Origin: JAGAJR01 sp048463395 | GTDB lineage: Bacteria > Pseudomonadota > Alphaproteobacteria > RF32 > CAG-239 | Reading direction: 5' to 3' | Length of the DNA stretch: 64,000 bases | Assembly: GCA_048463395.1 (NCBI GenBank) | Contig: DBFWPL010000025.1 | Location: 10,675-74,674, forward strand | Part shown: positions 1-7,781 of the stretch, piece after piece | How positions within the stretch are numbered: position 1 is the stretch's first letter | How the letters are laid out: each line of letters opens with the position of its first letter | The notes under the pieces: model-generated | What the model was told of the DNA's origin: nothing | Database searches by the model: none | The model's input: the letters and a program-made list of their open reading frames with translations, nothing else | Translations under genes and position numbers: made by a program

Positions 1-2109
1 GCTGAAACAGATAAACGATTTATGGCAGAGGAAGAAATCGCCCGCCAAAATCAGGGAAAATGTTTTCAACTTCCTTATTATGGGGAAATTTTACAAACAG
101 ATACGGCTCCGCTTCCGCCGTTAATGATAAATAACAACAAAAGCCTTAACCCTGATGAGATAAAATGGGGTAAAATCGCCAATCCTGCCGTGCATATGAT
201 TCTCAATCAAATTCGTTTAGTTGTTAATGAAATTATCAAAATTTATGGTAAGCCTTATGACATCAATATTGAGCTTGGTCGTGATGTCGGTATGTCAACA
301 AAGAAGAAAAAAGAATTTGAAAACCGACAAAAACAAAATGAAAAACTTAATGAAGAGGCTAAAAACCATTTAAAAGAACATAAAATTGCCATAAACAGTA
401 AAAATATTTTAAAATACAAATTAGCCAAAGAGCAAGGGTGGAAAGATGCCTACAACCCGACACAAAATATTTCTTCTGTATTTACGGGTATGGAAATTGA
501 ACATATTATTCCCCAGGCTAAAGGCGGAACAGATACATATAACAACCTCTGTTTAGTTAATCGCAATGACAACTTAAACAAAGGCGACCGATATGCTTAT
601 GAATATTTTGAAGAAACAAAAACCCCTGAAGAAATCAGAGAAATTTTAAAAAATGCCCGTTCTCGTACCCCAGATAAATCTTGGCGGTTTGAAGCTGATG
701 CTCGTGAAAAATATGAAGAAAGTGGTGATAAAGAAGAAAGCACCCGTTATCTGACGGATACCCGCTATGTTGCAAAAATGGCACAGCGATATTTGCGGGC
801 TGTTGTCGATTGCTCTGATTGTGACGAAGTTATGCAAAATCGCATTTTGGCGGTCAAAGGCGGACAAACGGCCAAATTACGTCAACGTTGGAATTTACTT
901 GGTTTAGAATATGATTTAATGGGACTTGATATTCCAAGATACTTTAAACTAAGTGAAGAACGCGTAAACCCATATACCGGTGAAGTATTTGATAAGGTTA
1001 AAAATAAAGAATGGCAACCCAAACCACGTATTGATCATAGACATCATGCTATGGATGCTATAACGGTTGCTTGTGCAAACCGTGGATTGATTCAAAAAAT
1101 GGCAGAAGAAAATGATATTAACAAAATTCATTATCCGTTGCCTTTAACTTCTGTCGAATCTGTCGGAGAGTTTCGTCGCAAAGTTATCGACGTTCTAAAA
1201 AACGTCAAAGTTTCGCACAAGCCTAATCATAGTAAAGCAGGACAATTCCACAAAGAAACAGGTAGAACCGTTTTGTGTCAAAACCCTGATGACCCGAATT
1301 CTTTAATCACTGTTTATTCTCGCAAAATTTTACAAGTGGTAAAATCGGCTAAAGATTTAACGAAATTGCTTATTCCCAAAACAATTAAAAATGAATGGCA
1401 CGAGGATATTGCAGAACATAAAGCTAAACAGGCTAAGTTAGTACAAGATTTTGAACTTTATATGAATACAGCGGAACAAATTTTAATTGCCGAAAATGAG
1501 CAAGGCATGGCCGAGGGTAAAAAGGAAATCAAAATTACCGAGGGAAGAATTTTGTTAAAAGCATTCCGCATTATCCAAGATAAAGGCTTATGGAAAGGCG
1601 ATAAATTTAGATGTTATTCCAACAGCTCATCTATGATAAATATTCCTAAACATGGTGTCGCTTATGAGGCTCAAAACAACCACTGTGTAGATTTTTATAA
1701 TAAAGATGGCAAAGTTGGCTGGGAAGTCATTAAGCGATTTGATGCAAACCAAGCAGACTTTGAACCCCAATGGAAAAAAGAGGGCGGAAAAATTATTTGG
1801 TCTGTTCAACAAGGTGATATTTTAGAACTTGATACACCTGATGAATGGAAACAATATACTGACAAAGAAAGATGTTTGGCAAAAGTAAAGAAGTTTAGCG
1901 ATGGTGCTGTTACTATTGATTTTGTTACCGATGCCCGTATGACTTCGCCCAAAGATAAAAATTTGCAATATATGTTTGTTGATAGTCTTGTAAATAGAGG
2001 ATTAAGTTATTTTACAAATAACAAAGCACGCAAAGTTGAATTGACGCCATTCGGTAAAATCAAAAAGAAACATAAGGTTCTATGGAATGGCACGAAGACA
2101 ACGGCTTGA
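1..2109 (+). CDS. cas9: CRISPR-associated endonuclease Cas9, type II-C-like, 5'-truncated by window edge
   Basis: RNA-guided DNA endonuclease of a type II CRISPR system. The reading frame is open from base 1, so only the C-terminal 702 residues are present; the N-terminal RuvC-I, bridge helix and part of the REC lobe lie outside. Counting from the first codon, RuvC-II is seen as NIELGRD with the catalytic Glu near residue 91. The HNH nuclease motif is EIEHIIPQ with the His at residue 168, followed by NNLCLVNRND. RuvC-III is HHAMDA with His 348 and Asp 352. About 350 residues follow as wedge and PAM-interacting region. The size and the HNH/RuvC spacing fit compact II-C enzymes. The 3' end overlaps cas2 by 23 bp, so the two are co-transcribed toward the array. 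All visible catalytic residues are intact. Confidence 0.97.
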   Translation, partial: AETDKRFMAEEEIARQNQGKCFQLPYYGEILQTDTAPLPPLMINNNKSLNPDEIKWGKIANPAVHMILNQIRLVVNEIIKIYGKPYDINIELGRDVGMSTKKKKEFENRQKQNEKLNEEAKNHLKEHKIAINSKNILKYKLAKEQGWKDAYNPTQNISSVFTGMEIEHIIPQAKGGTDTYNNLCLVNRNDNLNKGDRYAYEYFEETKTPEEIREILKNARSRTPDKSWRFEADAREKYEESGDKEESTRYLTDTRYVAKMAQRYLRAVVDCSDCDEVMQNRILAVKGGQTAKLRQRWNLLGLEYDLMGLDIPRYFKLSEERVNPYTGEVFDKVKNKEWQPKPRIDHRHHAMDAITVACANRGLIQKMAEENDINKIHYPLPLTSVESVGEFRRKVIDVLKNVKVSHKPNHSKAGQFHKETGRTVLCQNPDDPNSLITVYSRKILQVVKSAKDLTKLLIPKTIKNEWHEDIAEHKAKQAKLVQDFELYMNTAEQILIAENEQGMAEGKKEIKITEGRILLKAFRIIQDKGLWKGDKFRCYSNSSSMINIPKHGVAYEAQNNHCVDFYNKDGKVGWEVIKRFDANQADFEPQWKKEGGKIIWSVQQGDILELDTPDEWKQYTDKERCLAKVKKFSDGAVTIDFVTDARMTSPKDKNLQYMFVDSLVNRGLSYFTNNKARKVELTPFGKIKKKHKVLWNGTKTTA

Positions 2110-2449
2110 AACCCTGACAGGATGGTCAATGATGTGGATAATCTGTATGTTTGACATTCCAGTCAGAACCAGAACGGAAATGCGTAAAGCGACACGTTTT
2201 CGTAATTTGCTCTTAGATGAAGGTTTTATGATGAAGCAGTTTTCTGTTTATATAAAACCGGTGAAGAGTTTATCTGTAGGGCAAACGACAACCAAGAAGT
2301 TGTCAAAATTTATTCCGGATAATTCTTCGGTTTCTTTTCTTTATGTTACGGATAAACAATACCTAATGACGGAGAATTATTTAGGGCAAAATTATGAAGA
2401 AAATGAGGAAGAGAATCGTGAAAAAAACGGTCAACTGCTGTTATTTTAA
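2087..2449 (+). CDS. cas2: CRISPR-associated endoribonuclease-like integrase subunit Cas2
   Basis: Cas2 dimerises and bridges two Cas1 dimers in the spacer-integration complex. The 120-residue product has the Cas2 hallmark WIICMFDIPV (first beta strand with the conserved Asp), then RKATRFRNLLLDEGF and QFSVYIK, typical of type II Cas2. I keep the first ATG, inside the end of cas9, because the N-terminal RR..LTGW..MW stretch matches the usual II-C Cas2 start. An ATG at 2129 preceded by AGGA is an alternative. The acidic tail (EENEEENRE) is unremarkable. Cas2 is separated from cas1 by the whole repeat array and is transcribed in the opposite direction to it. Confidence 0.94.
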   Translation: MARRQRLETLTGWSMMWIICMFDIPVRTRTEMRKATRFRNLLLDEGFMMKQFSVYIKPVKSLSVGQTTTKKLSKFIPDNSSVSFLYVTDKQYLMTENYLGQNYEENEEENREKNGQLLLF

Positions 2450-2476
2450 GAGATAATCTTGCTTGTTTTTTTATAG

Positions 2477-2511
2477 AAAAAGCCTTGAATTTGTTTTTAT
2501 TTCAAGGCTTT
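2477..2511 (-). terminator. Intrinsic terminator between cas2 and the CRISPR array, strongest on the minus strand
   Basis: A perfect 11-bp stem (AAAGCCTTGAA with TTCAAGGCTTT) closes an 11-nt loop. Read on the minus strand it is followed by a run of five T (complement of 2477-2481), the layout of an intrinsic terminator for transcripts leaving the array toward cas2. On the plus strand only three T follow, so it would end cas9-cas2 transcripts less well. The rest of the 74-bp gap between cas2 and the first repeat is AT-rich and may act as the integration leader (inference). Confidence 0.7.
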
Positions 2512-2523
2512 ATGCTAATACAT

Positions 2524-3351
2524 AGCATATCAGAGATTAATTAGACGGTCAATTATAACGAAGTCTTTTCGTATATCCATTGGAAGATTAGCATATCAGA
2601 GATTAATTAGACGGTCAATTATAACTCTTCACATGACAGATTAAAAACCAAAGCAAGCATATCAGAGATTAATTAGACGGTCAATTATAACCCATGTTGC
2701 GTACTAGGAAAAGACCTCTGCAGCATATCAGAGATTAATTAGACGGTCAATTATAACGATTCTTGTTTTTTAAGCTGAGATAATATAAGCATATCAGAGA
2801 TTAATTAGACGGTCAATTATAACATACCTGATTATTATGTTGAAAAATACAAAAGCATATCAGAGATTAATTAGACGGTCAATTATAACGCGGCTTTTCA
2901 TCACCAGTTTATATCGATGAGCATATCAGAGATTAATTAGACGGTCAATTATAACGTTATGAGGGCATAAAAAAACATTCAGAATAGCATATCAGAGATT
3001 AATTAGACGGTCAATTATAACTATTAGTGGTATACGTCGTCGTTTAACTCCAGCATATCAGAGATTAATTAGACGGTCAATTATAACTGTTTTAACGAAG
3101 AACCATCAGTCATCATAAGCATATCAGAGATTAATTAGACGGTCAATTATAACACTTAAAGCGGATATTACTTCTCAACTTCAAGCATATCAGAGATTAA
3201 TTAGACGGTCAATTATAACATGAAGAGCCGTGTATTATTTTAGGTATTAAGCATATCAGAGATTAATTAGACGGTCAATTATAACGTAAATGTAAATATT
3301 GGCCTTACGGTGACGAGCATATCAGAGATTAATTAGACGGTCAATTATAAC
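2524..3351 (-). promoter_or_regulatory. Sigma-70-like promoter embedded in every full CRISPR repeat
   Basis: On the minus strand each repeat contains TTGACC (5 of 6 to the -35 consensus), exactly 17 bp, then TATGCT preceded by TGa, an extended -10. In the first repeat the -35 is at 2547-2552 and the -10 at 2524-2529. The start point would fall about 7 nt into the adjoining 30-bp spacer, leaving about 23-24 nt of guide. Repeat-borne extended -10 promoters that make short crRNAs without processing are known from Neisseria type II-C arrays. The match here is direct; activity is inferred. The truncated repeat at 3382 lacks the -35 and has TAAGCT at the -10, so the last spacer may lack its own promoter. 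Confidence 0.7.
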
Positions 3352-3401
3352 CGGGAGAACAGGGTTCTTTGCCTGATGCTCAGCTTATCAGAGATTAATT
3401 A
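2524..3401 (-). CRISPR. CRISPR array: 13 full 36-bp repeats plus one truncated repeat, 13 spacers of 30 bp
   Basis: Repeats begin every 66 bp at 2524, 2590, 2656, 2722, 2788, 2854, 2920, 2986, 3052, 3118, 3184, 3250 and 3316. All thirteen are identical over 36 bp, starting AGCATATCAG and ending CAATTATAAC on the plus strand. All 13 spacers are exactly 30 bp. A fourteenth copy at 3382-3401 has one substitution (AGCTTATC) and breaks off after 20 bp, five bases before the cas1 stop codon. Type II repeats usually begin GTT in the crRNA sense. Here that is the minus strand (GTTATAATTGACC...), so I assign crRNA synthesis to the minus strand, co-directional with cas1. The decayed repeat marks the cas1 side as the old end, so new spacers probably enter next to cas2. 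Confidence 0.98.
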
Positions 3402-3406
3402 AGAAA

Positions 3407-4315
3407 TTATATAATTTCCGGATATTTTAAAGCAACCTTTTTTGTTTCGAAACTATCAACTAAGCTGCTTATGAAGTTATAAATTCCATCATTTAATGAA
3501 ACGCAGCCTTTAGTTGTTTTTACTGGATATGTTATAATTTTTGTCAGATTTCTTTTAAGTTCCGGTGTTAATTCTATATGGTCAATATTTACCATTTTGT
3601 TTAATTCTTCAAAGACAATTTTATCTGCGATTGCTCGAAAAGGTTCAATCATATCATCGACAAGGGGTAATGAGTTTGATTTTGTGCAATGTTTTAGTCC
3701 CAAATATGGTAATAATCCGTTTCCGGAAATTGCTCTGGCGACCATAGCTCGTAAGACAATATATGAGTAGTTTAGCATAATATTTATATCATCATTAAGG
3801 CGGTCTCTTATAAATTTTTTGCCAAAGAGTGATTTGAAGTATATGGCTGCGGCAACACCTTCATTATTTTGAGCGTCATTACTCAATGTTTCTTTTGCCA
3901 GATTTTTTAATCTTTCAATGTTTGTATTTTCAGGGAAAAAATGTTCTAATATTTTAGCTTGGTTTAAAATTTTGTTTTGAACGATGCTTTTCCATAGATT
4001 TTTTTGTAGTGGTTTGGAGCAGTTTATTTGCTGCTTTATTCTGGGAGCCATGAGCCAATGTCCTGTATAGGGAAGAGCTATTGTTTCAGGAAGATAATTT
4101 TTGCCGCAAAAGATAATGTTTCCGCCTTGTCGGCTGACAGCATTGATGATGTTTTTGGAAACGGTGATGTTGTTGGCGGATAACACCAAGGCCAGGATGT
4201 TATCAAGAGGGATTTCTTGTTTGAGTTTGTTGTCTTTATTTTCGATGTTTAAAAAGCCTCTGTGTAAAGATAGAGAAAACCCATCATTCATGACTTCAAT
4301 TATTTGTTTATCCAT
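3407..4315 (-). CDS. cas1: CRISPR-associated endonuclease/integrase Cas1
   Basis: Metal-dependent integrase that inserts new spacers together with Cas2. The 302-residue product starts MDKQIIEVMNDGFSLSLHRG, the type II Cas1 N-terminal beta domain. It has the catalytic helical domain with the conserved His in GLKHCTKSN and the acidic pair in LVDDMIEPFRAIAD; the conserved Glu lies upstream in the NEGVAAAIYFKSLFG region. I chose ATG 4315 because a GAAAG ribosome site precedes it; a TTG 18 bp upstream has none. It faces cas9-cas2 across the array, whereas most II-C loci run cas9-cas1-cas2 on one strand. Read-through from cas1 would enter the array in the crRNA sense. Confidence 0.95.
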   Translation of the reverse strand: MDKQIIEVMNDGFSLSLHRGFLNIENKDNKLKQEIPLDNILALVLSANNITVSKNIINAVSRQGGNIIFCGKNYLPETIALPYTGHWLMAPRIKQQINCSKPLQKNLWKSIVQNKILNQAKILEHFFPENTNIERLKNLAKETLSNDAQNNEGVAAAIYFKSLFGKKFIRDRLNDDINIMLNYSYIVLRAMVARAISGNGLLPYLGLKHCTKSNSLPLVDDMIEPFRAIADKIVFEELNKMVNIDHIELTPELKRNLTKIITYPVKTTKGCVSLNDGIYNFISSLVDSFETKKVALKYPEII

Positions 4316-4344
4316 ATGAAAACTTTCTTTCAAGATTTTTAATT

Positions 4345-4372
4345 ATTATATCTTATCAGGCAGATAAGTCAA
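4345..4372 (-). promoter_or_regulatory. Probable cas1 promoter
   Basis: The minus strand shows TTGACT (4367-4372), a 16-bp spacer and a perfect TATAAT (4345-4350). The start point would lie about 23 bases before the cas1 ATG at 4315. It is one of the best sigma-70 matches in the window and gives cas1 its own promoter, independent of cas9-cas2. Confidence 0.6.
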
Positions 4373-4503
4373 CAAGGGGAACCTTTCGGAAATCTTAGTT
4401 TTGGGGAAGGAAGAGTTTTTTATACAGGGAGAAAATGGCTGGGATTCTAGAAAAAGTAATGTTATTCTTTGGAGAGAGAGGAAATTGTTTTTTATTGAGT
4501 AAT

Positions 4504-4537
4504 AAAAAAACAGATATTTTTCAATACCTGTTTTTTT
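4504..4537. terminator. Bidirectional intrinsic terminator downstream of the lipoprotein gene
   Basis: An A7-CAG...CTG-T7 hairpin whose inner stem closes on a GAAA tetraloop (minus-strand reading). T-tracts lie on both sides. It serves the minus-strand lipoprotein gene ending at 4565. The remainder of the 4373-4560 gap shows no convincing gene. Confidence 0.75.
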
Positions 4538-4564
4538 ATTGTTTTTGTTATTTAAAACGTCGGC

Positions 4565-5341
4565 TTATTTAATTTCTTCTTCCGGCATGATAATTTCATT
4601 TTCAACAATGGCCGGAGTGGTTCCAACCAGGTTAGCCGGCTGAGTAAGGACGGTTGTTGAAGCAGGAGTCGTGGTCGTTACGACAACCGGAGCAGCAGGT
4701 ACTGTTGCTGTTGTTTCAATAACGTTGGCCGGTTGGGCAATAACTCTTGTGCTTACGATTTGAGCTCCTGTAACCGGTTGTTTTTCATAGCTGACAGCCT
4801 GATGTGTTTCCGGTTTGTAAACTGTTGTATAAGTTGTTTTCTTATAGGTAACTTCTACCGGTTCTTTAACTTCTTTTACAGTTGACTGACAGCCGGAAGC
4901 TGTAGCATTGGCTGTTGTATAGTTTGCACAAGGAACAACATTAACAACTCTTTGTGCCGGAGCGGCTGTTTTGACGATAACCGGTTCAATAACAGGCTGA
5001 GGAGCTGCTTTTTCCTGAGAAGCATTACAAGGAGCAGAATCTAAAATTGAGCCATTGTAGTTGCTTCTGCAAGGAGAAGAAGCAAGGAGAGTTGTGTTTG
5101 TTTCAGGTTTTGGAGCCTGATAAGCGTTTTGAACGATAACCGGCCGGCGGGCTTTTACGACTCTGACCTGTTGACCGTTTTGAGTGTAATAAGTCTGTGA
5201 GGTGTATCTTCTGGATAAGCAGTTACCGTTTTCATCATAGTAATTGCATCCTTGGTCATCATAACCTCTGTAAACTTCTTGTGTGTGGGTAGTGCAAGCC
5301 GCTAATAAAGCGATTGCTGATAAAATGAGTGTTTTTTTCAT
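4565..5341 (-). CDS. Predicted outer-membrane or periplasmic lipoprotein with a Val/Thr/Pro-rich tail
   Basis: Function not recognised. From ATG 5341, preceded by AAGGTGAG, the 258-residue product has a lipoprotein signal: MKKTLILSAIALLAAC, with the lipobox LAAC near residue 16. A Tyr/Asp/Asn-rich segment follows (GYDDQGCNYYDENGNC), then paired cysteines, then a long low-complexity region rich in Val, Thr, Ala and Pro with repeated PV(I/V)V and TTTVLTQPAN-like blocks. The composition suggests an extended envelope spacer rather than an enzyme. It is a single-gene unit with its own strong promoter and terminator. A TTG 12 bp upstream also opens the frame but lacks a ribosome site. Confidence 0.8.
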   Translation of the reverse strand: MKKTLILSAIALLAACTTHTQEVYRGYDDQGCNYYDENGNCLSRRYTSQTYYTQNGQQVRVVKARRPVIVQNAYQAPKPETNTTLLASSPCRSNYNGSILDSAPCNASQEKAAPQPVIEPVIVKTAAPAQRVVNVVPCANYTTANATASGCQSTVKEVKEPVEVTYKKTTYTTVYKPETHQAVSYEKQPVTGAQIVSTRVIAQPANVIETTATVPAAPVVVTTTTPASTTVLTQPANLVGTTPAIVENEIIMPEEEIK

Positions 5342-5390
5342 CAAAGTTCTCACCTTTAAAAATGGTTAACAAAACATTAATTTTGTGTCC

Positions 5391-5418
5391 AATATAATGT
5401 TTTTTTTAAATTTGTCAA
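5391..5418 (-). promoter_or_regulatory. Lipoprotein gene promoter
   Basis: The minus strand carries a perfect -35 TTGACA (5413-5418), a 16-bp spacer made mostly of A, and -10 TATATT (5391-5396). The start would fall near 5384, giving a leader of about 43 nt. Confidence 0.65.
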
Positions 5419-5447
5419 TTTCTCATTAAAAAAATTTTTATTTTTTT

Positions 5448-6722
5448 TTACTTCTTTTGAGTCTTTTTCTTTAATTTTCTAATATTTTCTGCGAGTTTTT
5501 GAGCTTTTTGAATGATTTCTTTTTCACCCTTTACGGATTTGTTTCTCATTAATATTTGTCCATCACAGATAACGTCGGTGATGCAAGAGCTGTCTGCGGC
5601 ATAAACAATATTGGAAATAAGATTGTAATCCGGTGTTAGGAAAATATTGTCTAAATCGACCAATATGCAGTCGGCAAGTGCTTGTTTTTCAATGATTCCC
5701 GCATTTAATCCGAAAGCCTGAGCTCCGTTCCTGGTGGCCATGCGAAAAATATCTTGAGCTTTGCCAGCGGAAGCGTTCATCGATTCGATTTTTGCTGCCA
5801 GGGAGCAAAGTTTCATTTCCTCCAGCATACTGAGATTGTTATTGGAGGCTGAACCATCCGTTCCTAAAGTCAGGTTGCAGCCGGATTTAAGAAGTTTTTC
5901 AAATTTAAACAATCCGGAGCAGAGTTTCATGTTGGAGGCCGGATTGGTGGCAAGATTGACTTGGTGTTTGCTTAAGATTTCAATATCTTTTTCGCTTAAG
6001 TGGATTGCATGGGCTAAAATGGTTTTGGGACCGAGCAAATTCCATTCATCAAGTTTTTCAATCGGGGATTTTCCGTATTTGGCGAGACAATCCTCGACTT
6101 CTTTGGCGGTTTCGGAGGCGTGGATATGAATGAATAAGTTATTTTTATGAGCAAATTCTGCCGTCCATTTAAATAAGTTTTCCGAAACGGTATAAACCGC
6201 GTGGCAGGAAATGCTTTTGATAATTCTTTCCGGACAAGGGTTAGGTTGGTTATAAAATTCCAAAGCCATTTCCTTTTTTTGGTGGGCGGTTTCTTCGTCA
6301 AACAAGTCAAACTGCACAAGAGAAACTGCGGCTCGAACACCCATTTCACAAACGGCTTGGATGGAGCGTTCCATAAACCAATACATGTCTGAGAAAAATA
6401 CGGTTCCGGTTTTTATCATCTCCAATATTGCCAGACGGGTTGCGTCATATATGTCGTCAGGGGAGAGAAGGGCTTCAATCGGCCAGATGTCTTCATTGAG
6501 CCAATCAAAGAGTGGTTTGTCGTCCCCTAAACCTTTCAAAACAGTCATGGCGGCATGAGTATGCGTATTGTAAAATGCCGGAAGGATGGCTTTGCGGCTG
6601 CCGTCAATGATGGTATCTGCCGGAGTATTTATATTGGGTTTTATTTGGGCAAATGTGTTTCCTTCAATGAGGATATCTGTAGTCTCATTGTTTAGCAGAA
6701 TGTTTTTTATCAATATTGTCAT
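5448..6722 (-). CDS. Amidohydrolase, MtaD/SAH-deaminase-like (5'-methylthioadenosine/S-adenosylhomocysteine deaminase family)
   Basis: Zinc amidohydrolase of the ATZ/TRZ family that probably deaminates an adenosine- or guanine-like substrate. The 424-residue protein has the metal-binding HxH in FYNTHTHAAM (about residue 53), the helical insertion LFDWLNEDIWPIEA typical of this group, and HIHASETAKEV with the third ligand His and the Glu. It also has ILAHAIHLSEKDIEILS and the catalytic Asp in LGTDGSASNNNLSM. The C-terminal beta domain (ADCILVDLDN) closes the composite sandwich. The Lys-rich tail (KLKKKTQKK) is unusual. A GAGGG site precedes the ATG. It is divergent from slyX across 119 bp. Substrate cannot be decided from sequence; SAH/MTA deaminase is the best guess. 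Confidence 0.88.
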   Translation of the reverse strand: MTILIKNILLNNETTDILIEGNTFAQIKPNINTPADTIIDGSRKAILPAFYNTHTHAAMTVLKGLGDDKPLFDWLNEDIWPIEALLSPDDIYDATRLAILEMIKTGTVFFSDMYWFMERSIQAVCEMGVRAAVSLVQFDLFDEETAHQKKEMALEFYNQPNPCPERIIKSISCHAVYTVSENLFKWTAEFAHKNNLFIHIHASETAKEVEDCLAKYGKSPIEKLDEWNLLGPKTILAHAIHLSEKDIEILSKHQVNLATNPASNMKLCSGLFKFEKLLKSGCNLTLGTDGSASNNNLSMLEEMKLCSLAAKIESMNASAGKAQDIFRMATRNGAQAFGLNAGIIEKQALADCILVDLDNIFLTPDYNLISNIVYAADSSCITDVICDGQILMRNKSVKGEKEIIQKAQKLAENIRKLKKKTQKK

Positions 6723-6841
6723 GGCAAGCCCTCGTGTATTTATCAGTATTTTTATTATTAGAACGGATAGTATCTAAAAATTCAAGTTATATTAATTATA
6801 TATAGATAAACTATGTTCTGTAAACGTTATCGGAGGCAATT

Positions 6842-7051
6842 ATGACAGAACAAGACTTGGAAGAGCGGCTTATTAGTATTGAAACGGCAATTGCCGATCA
6901 GGACAGAATCATTGAAGATTTGAATCAGGTGGTTATTGCCCAAGGTAAGATTATTGATAAGCTGGAAAAACAAAATAAATATCTGTTGGATATGGTTAAT
7001 CAGGAAACTGTGAAACCTTTGAGTGAGGAAACGCCTCCTCCTCATTATTGA
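6842..7051 (+). CDS. slyX: SlyX family protein
   Basis: A small acidic coiled-coil protein of 69 residues, full length for SlyX. The heptad-rich core LEERLISIETAIADQDRIIEDLNQ and the conserved proline-rich end PPPHY are the family signature. The molecular role of SlyX is not established. A GGAGG site sits just before the ATG. It is followed after 23 bp by the flavin reductase-rubredoxin gene on the same strand and probably shares its transcript. Confidence 0.9.
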   Translation: MTEQDLEERLISIETAIADQDRIIEDLNQVVIAQGKIIDKLEKQNKYLLDMVNQETVKPLSEETPPPHY

Positions 7052-7074
7052 CAACTACTAAGAAGGGACGGGAA

Positions 7075-7779
7075 ATGACGATGGATTATGAGGCCTTATA
7101 TAAATTAACACACGGTTTGTATGTATTGGGAGCCAGAGACGGAGATAAATTTGCCGGAAGTATTGTTGATGCGGTTATGCAAGTTGCCAACAAGCCTTGG
7201 GTTATTGCCGTATCGTGTACTAACAGCAGTTATACAAAAGGGTGTGTGAACAAGGATAAAGAATTTTCATTGTCGGTTTTAAGCAAGAAGGTTGCTCCTT
7301 TTGTTGTGGCTAACTTTGGTTTTCAATCCAGCAGAGATGTCAACAAATGGGAAAAGGTTGATTATTGCGTTATTGACCGGCTTCCGTATTTGAAAGACAA
7401 TTTGGCAACTTTGCACTGTAAAGTGTTGCAGGAAGTTGTTTTTGAAAGCAACACCATGTTTATTGCCGAAGTTCTGAATTGTGCAGACAATCAGGATGGT
7501 GAGGCCCTGACTTATAATGACTATCGGACTTATTTTAAAAATGACGTTTTAAAAAGTTTTGAAAAAATGAAGAAAGGAAGGGAGACTGTTATGACTGATA
7601 ATGATGTTAAAGAAAAGGATACCAAACCAGCTCAGGAAACGGATAAAAACAACGGTAAACATTGGGTTTGTACGGTTTGTGAGTATGTTTATGACGAAGC
7701 CGTGCCGTTTGAAGAGCTTCCGGATGACTGGACTTGTCCGGTTTGCGGTGTTGATAAGAGTTTGTTTGTTCTTAAATAA
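7075..7779 (+). CDS. Flavin reductase-rubredoxin fusion (high-molecular-weight rubredoxin type)
   Basis: A redox protein that links NAD(P)H or flavin electrons to rubredoxin acceptors, as in anaerobic oxygen and peroxide detoxification. Residues about 1-165 form a flavin reductase-like FMN-binding split barrel (YKLTHGLYVLGARDGDKFAG, then VSCTNSSYTKG). After a charged linker a C-terminal rubredoxin domain of about 45 residues carries both iron-binding pairs, CTVCEYVYDE and CPVCGVDKSLF. The layout matches the Hrb proteins of Moorella and related anaerobes. Start chosen at 7075 because AAGAAGGG lies 8 bases upstream; the frame also opens earlier at a TTG overlapping the slyX stop. It ends 2 bp from the convergent K+ channel gene. 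Confidence 0.9.
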   Translation: MTMDYEALYKLTHGLYVLGARDGDKFAGSIVDAVMQVANKPWVIAVSCTNSSYTKGCVNKDKEFSLSVLSKKVAPFVVANFGFQSSRDVNKWEKVDYCVIDRLPYLKDNLATLHCKVLQEVVFESNTMFIAEVLNCADNQDGEALTYNDYRTYFKNDVLKSFEKMKKGRETVMTDNDVKEKDTKPAQETDKNNGKHWVCTVCEYVYDEAVPFEELPDDWTCPVCGVDKSLFVLK

Positions 7780-7781
7780 TT

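Noticed and set aside
4316..4560. tracrRNA gene upstream of cas1
   Set aside because: No stretch resembling the repeat beyond short AT-rich matches; the hairpin there is an ordinary terminator.
4435..4572. 45-codon plus-strand frame with a GGGAG upstream
   Set aside because: It runs through an intrinsic terminator and into the end of the lipoprotein gene, and the peptide is low-complexity Phe/Leu/Cys; not supported as a gene.
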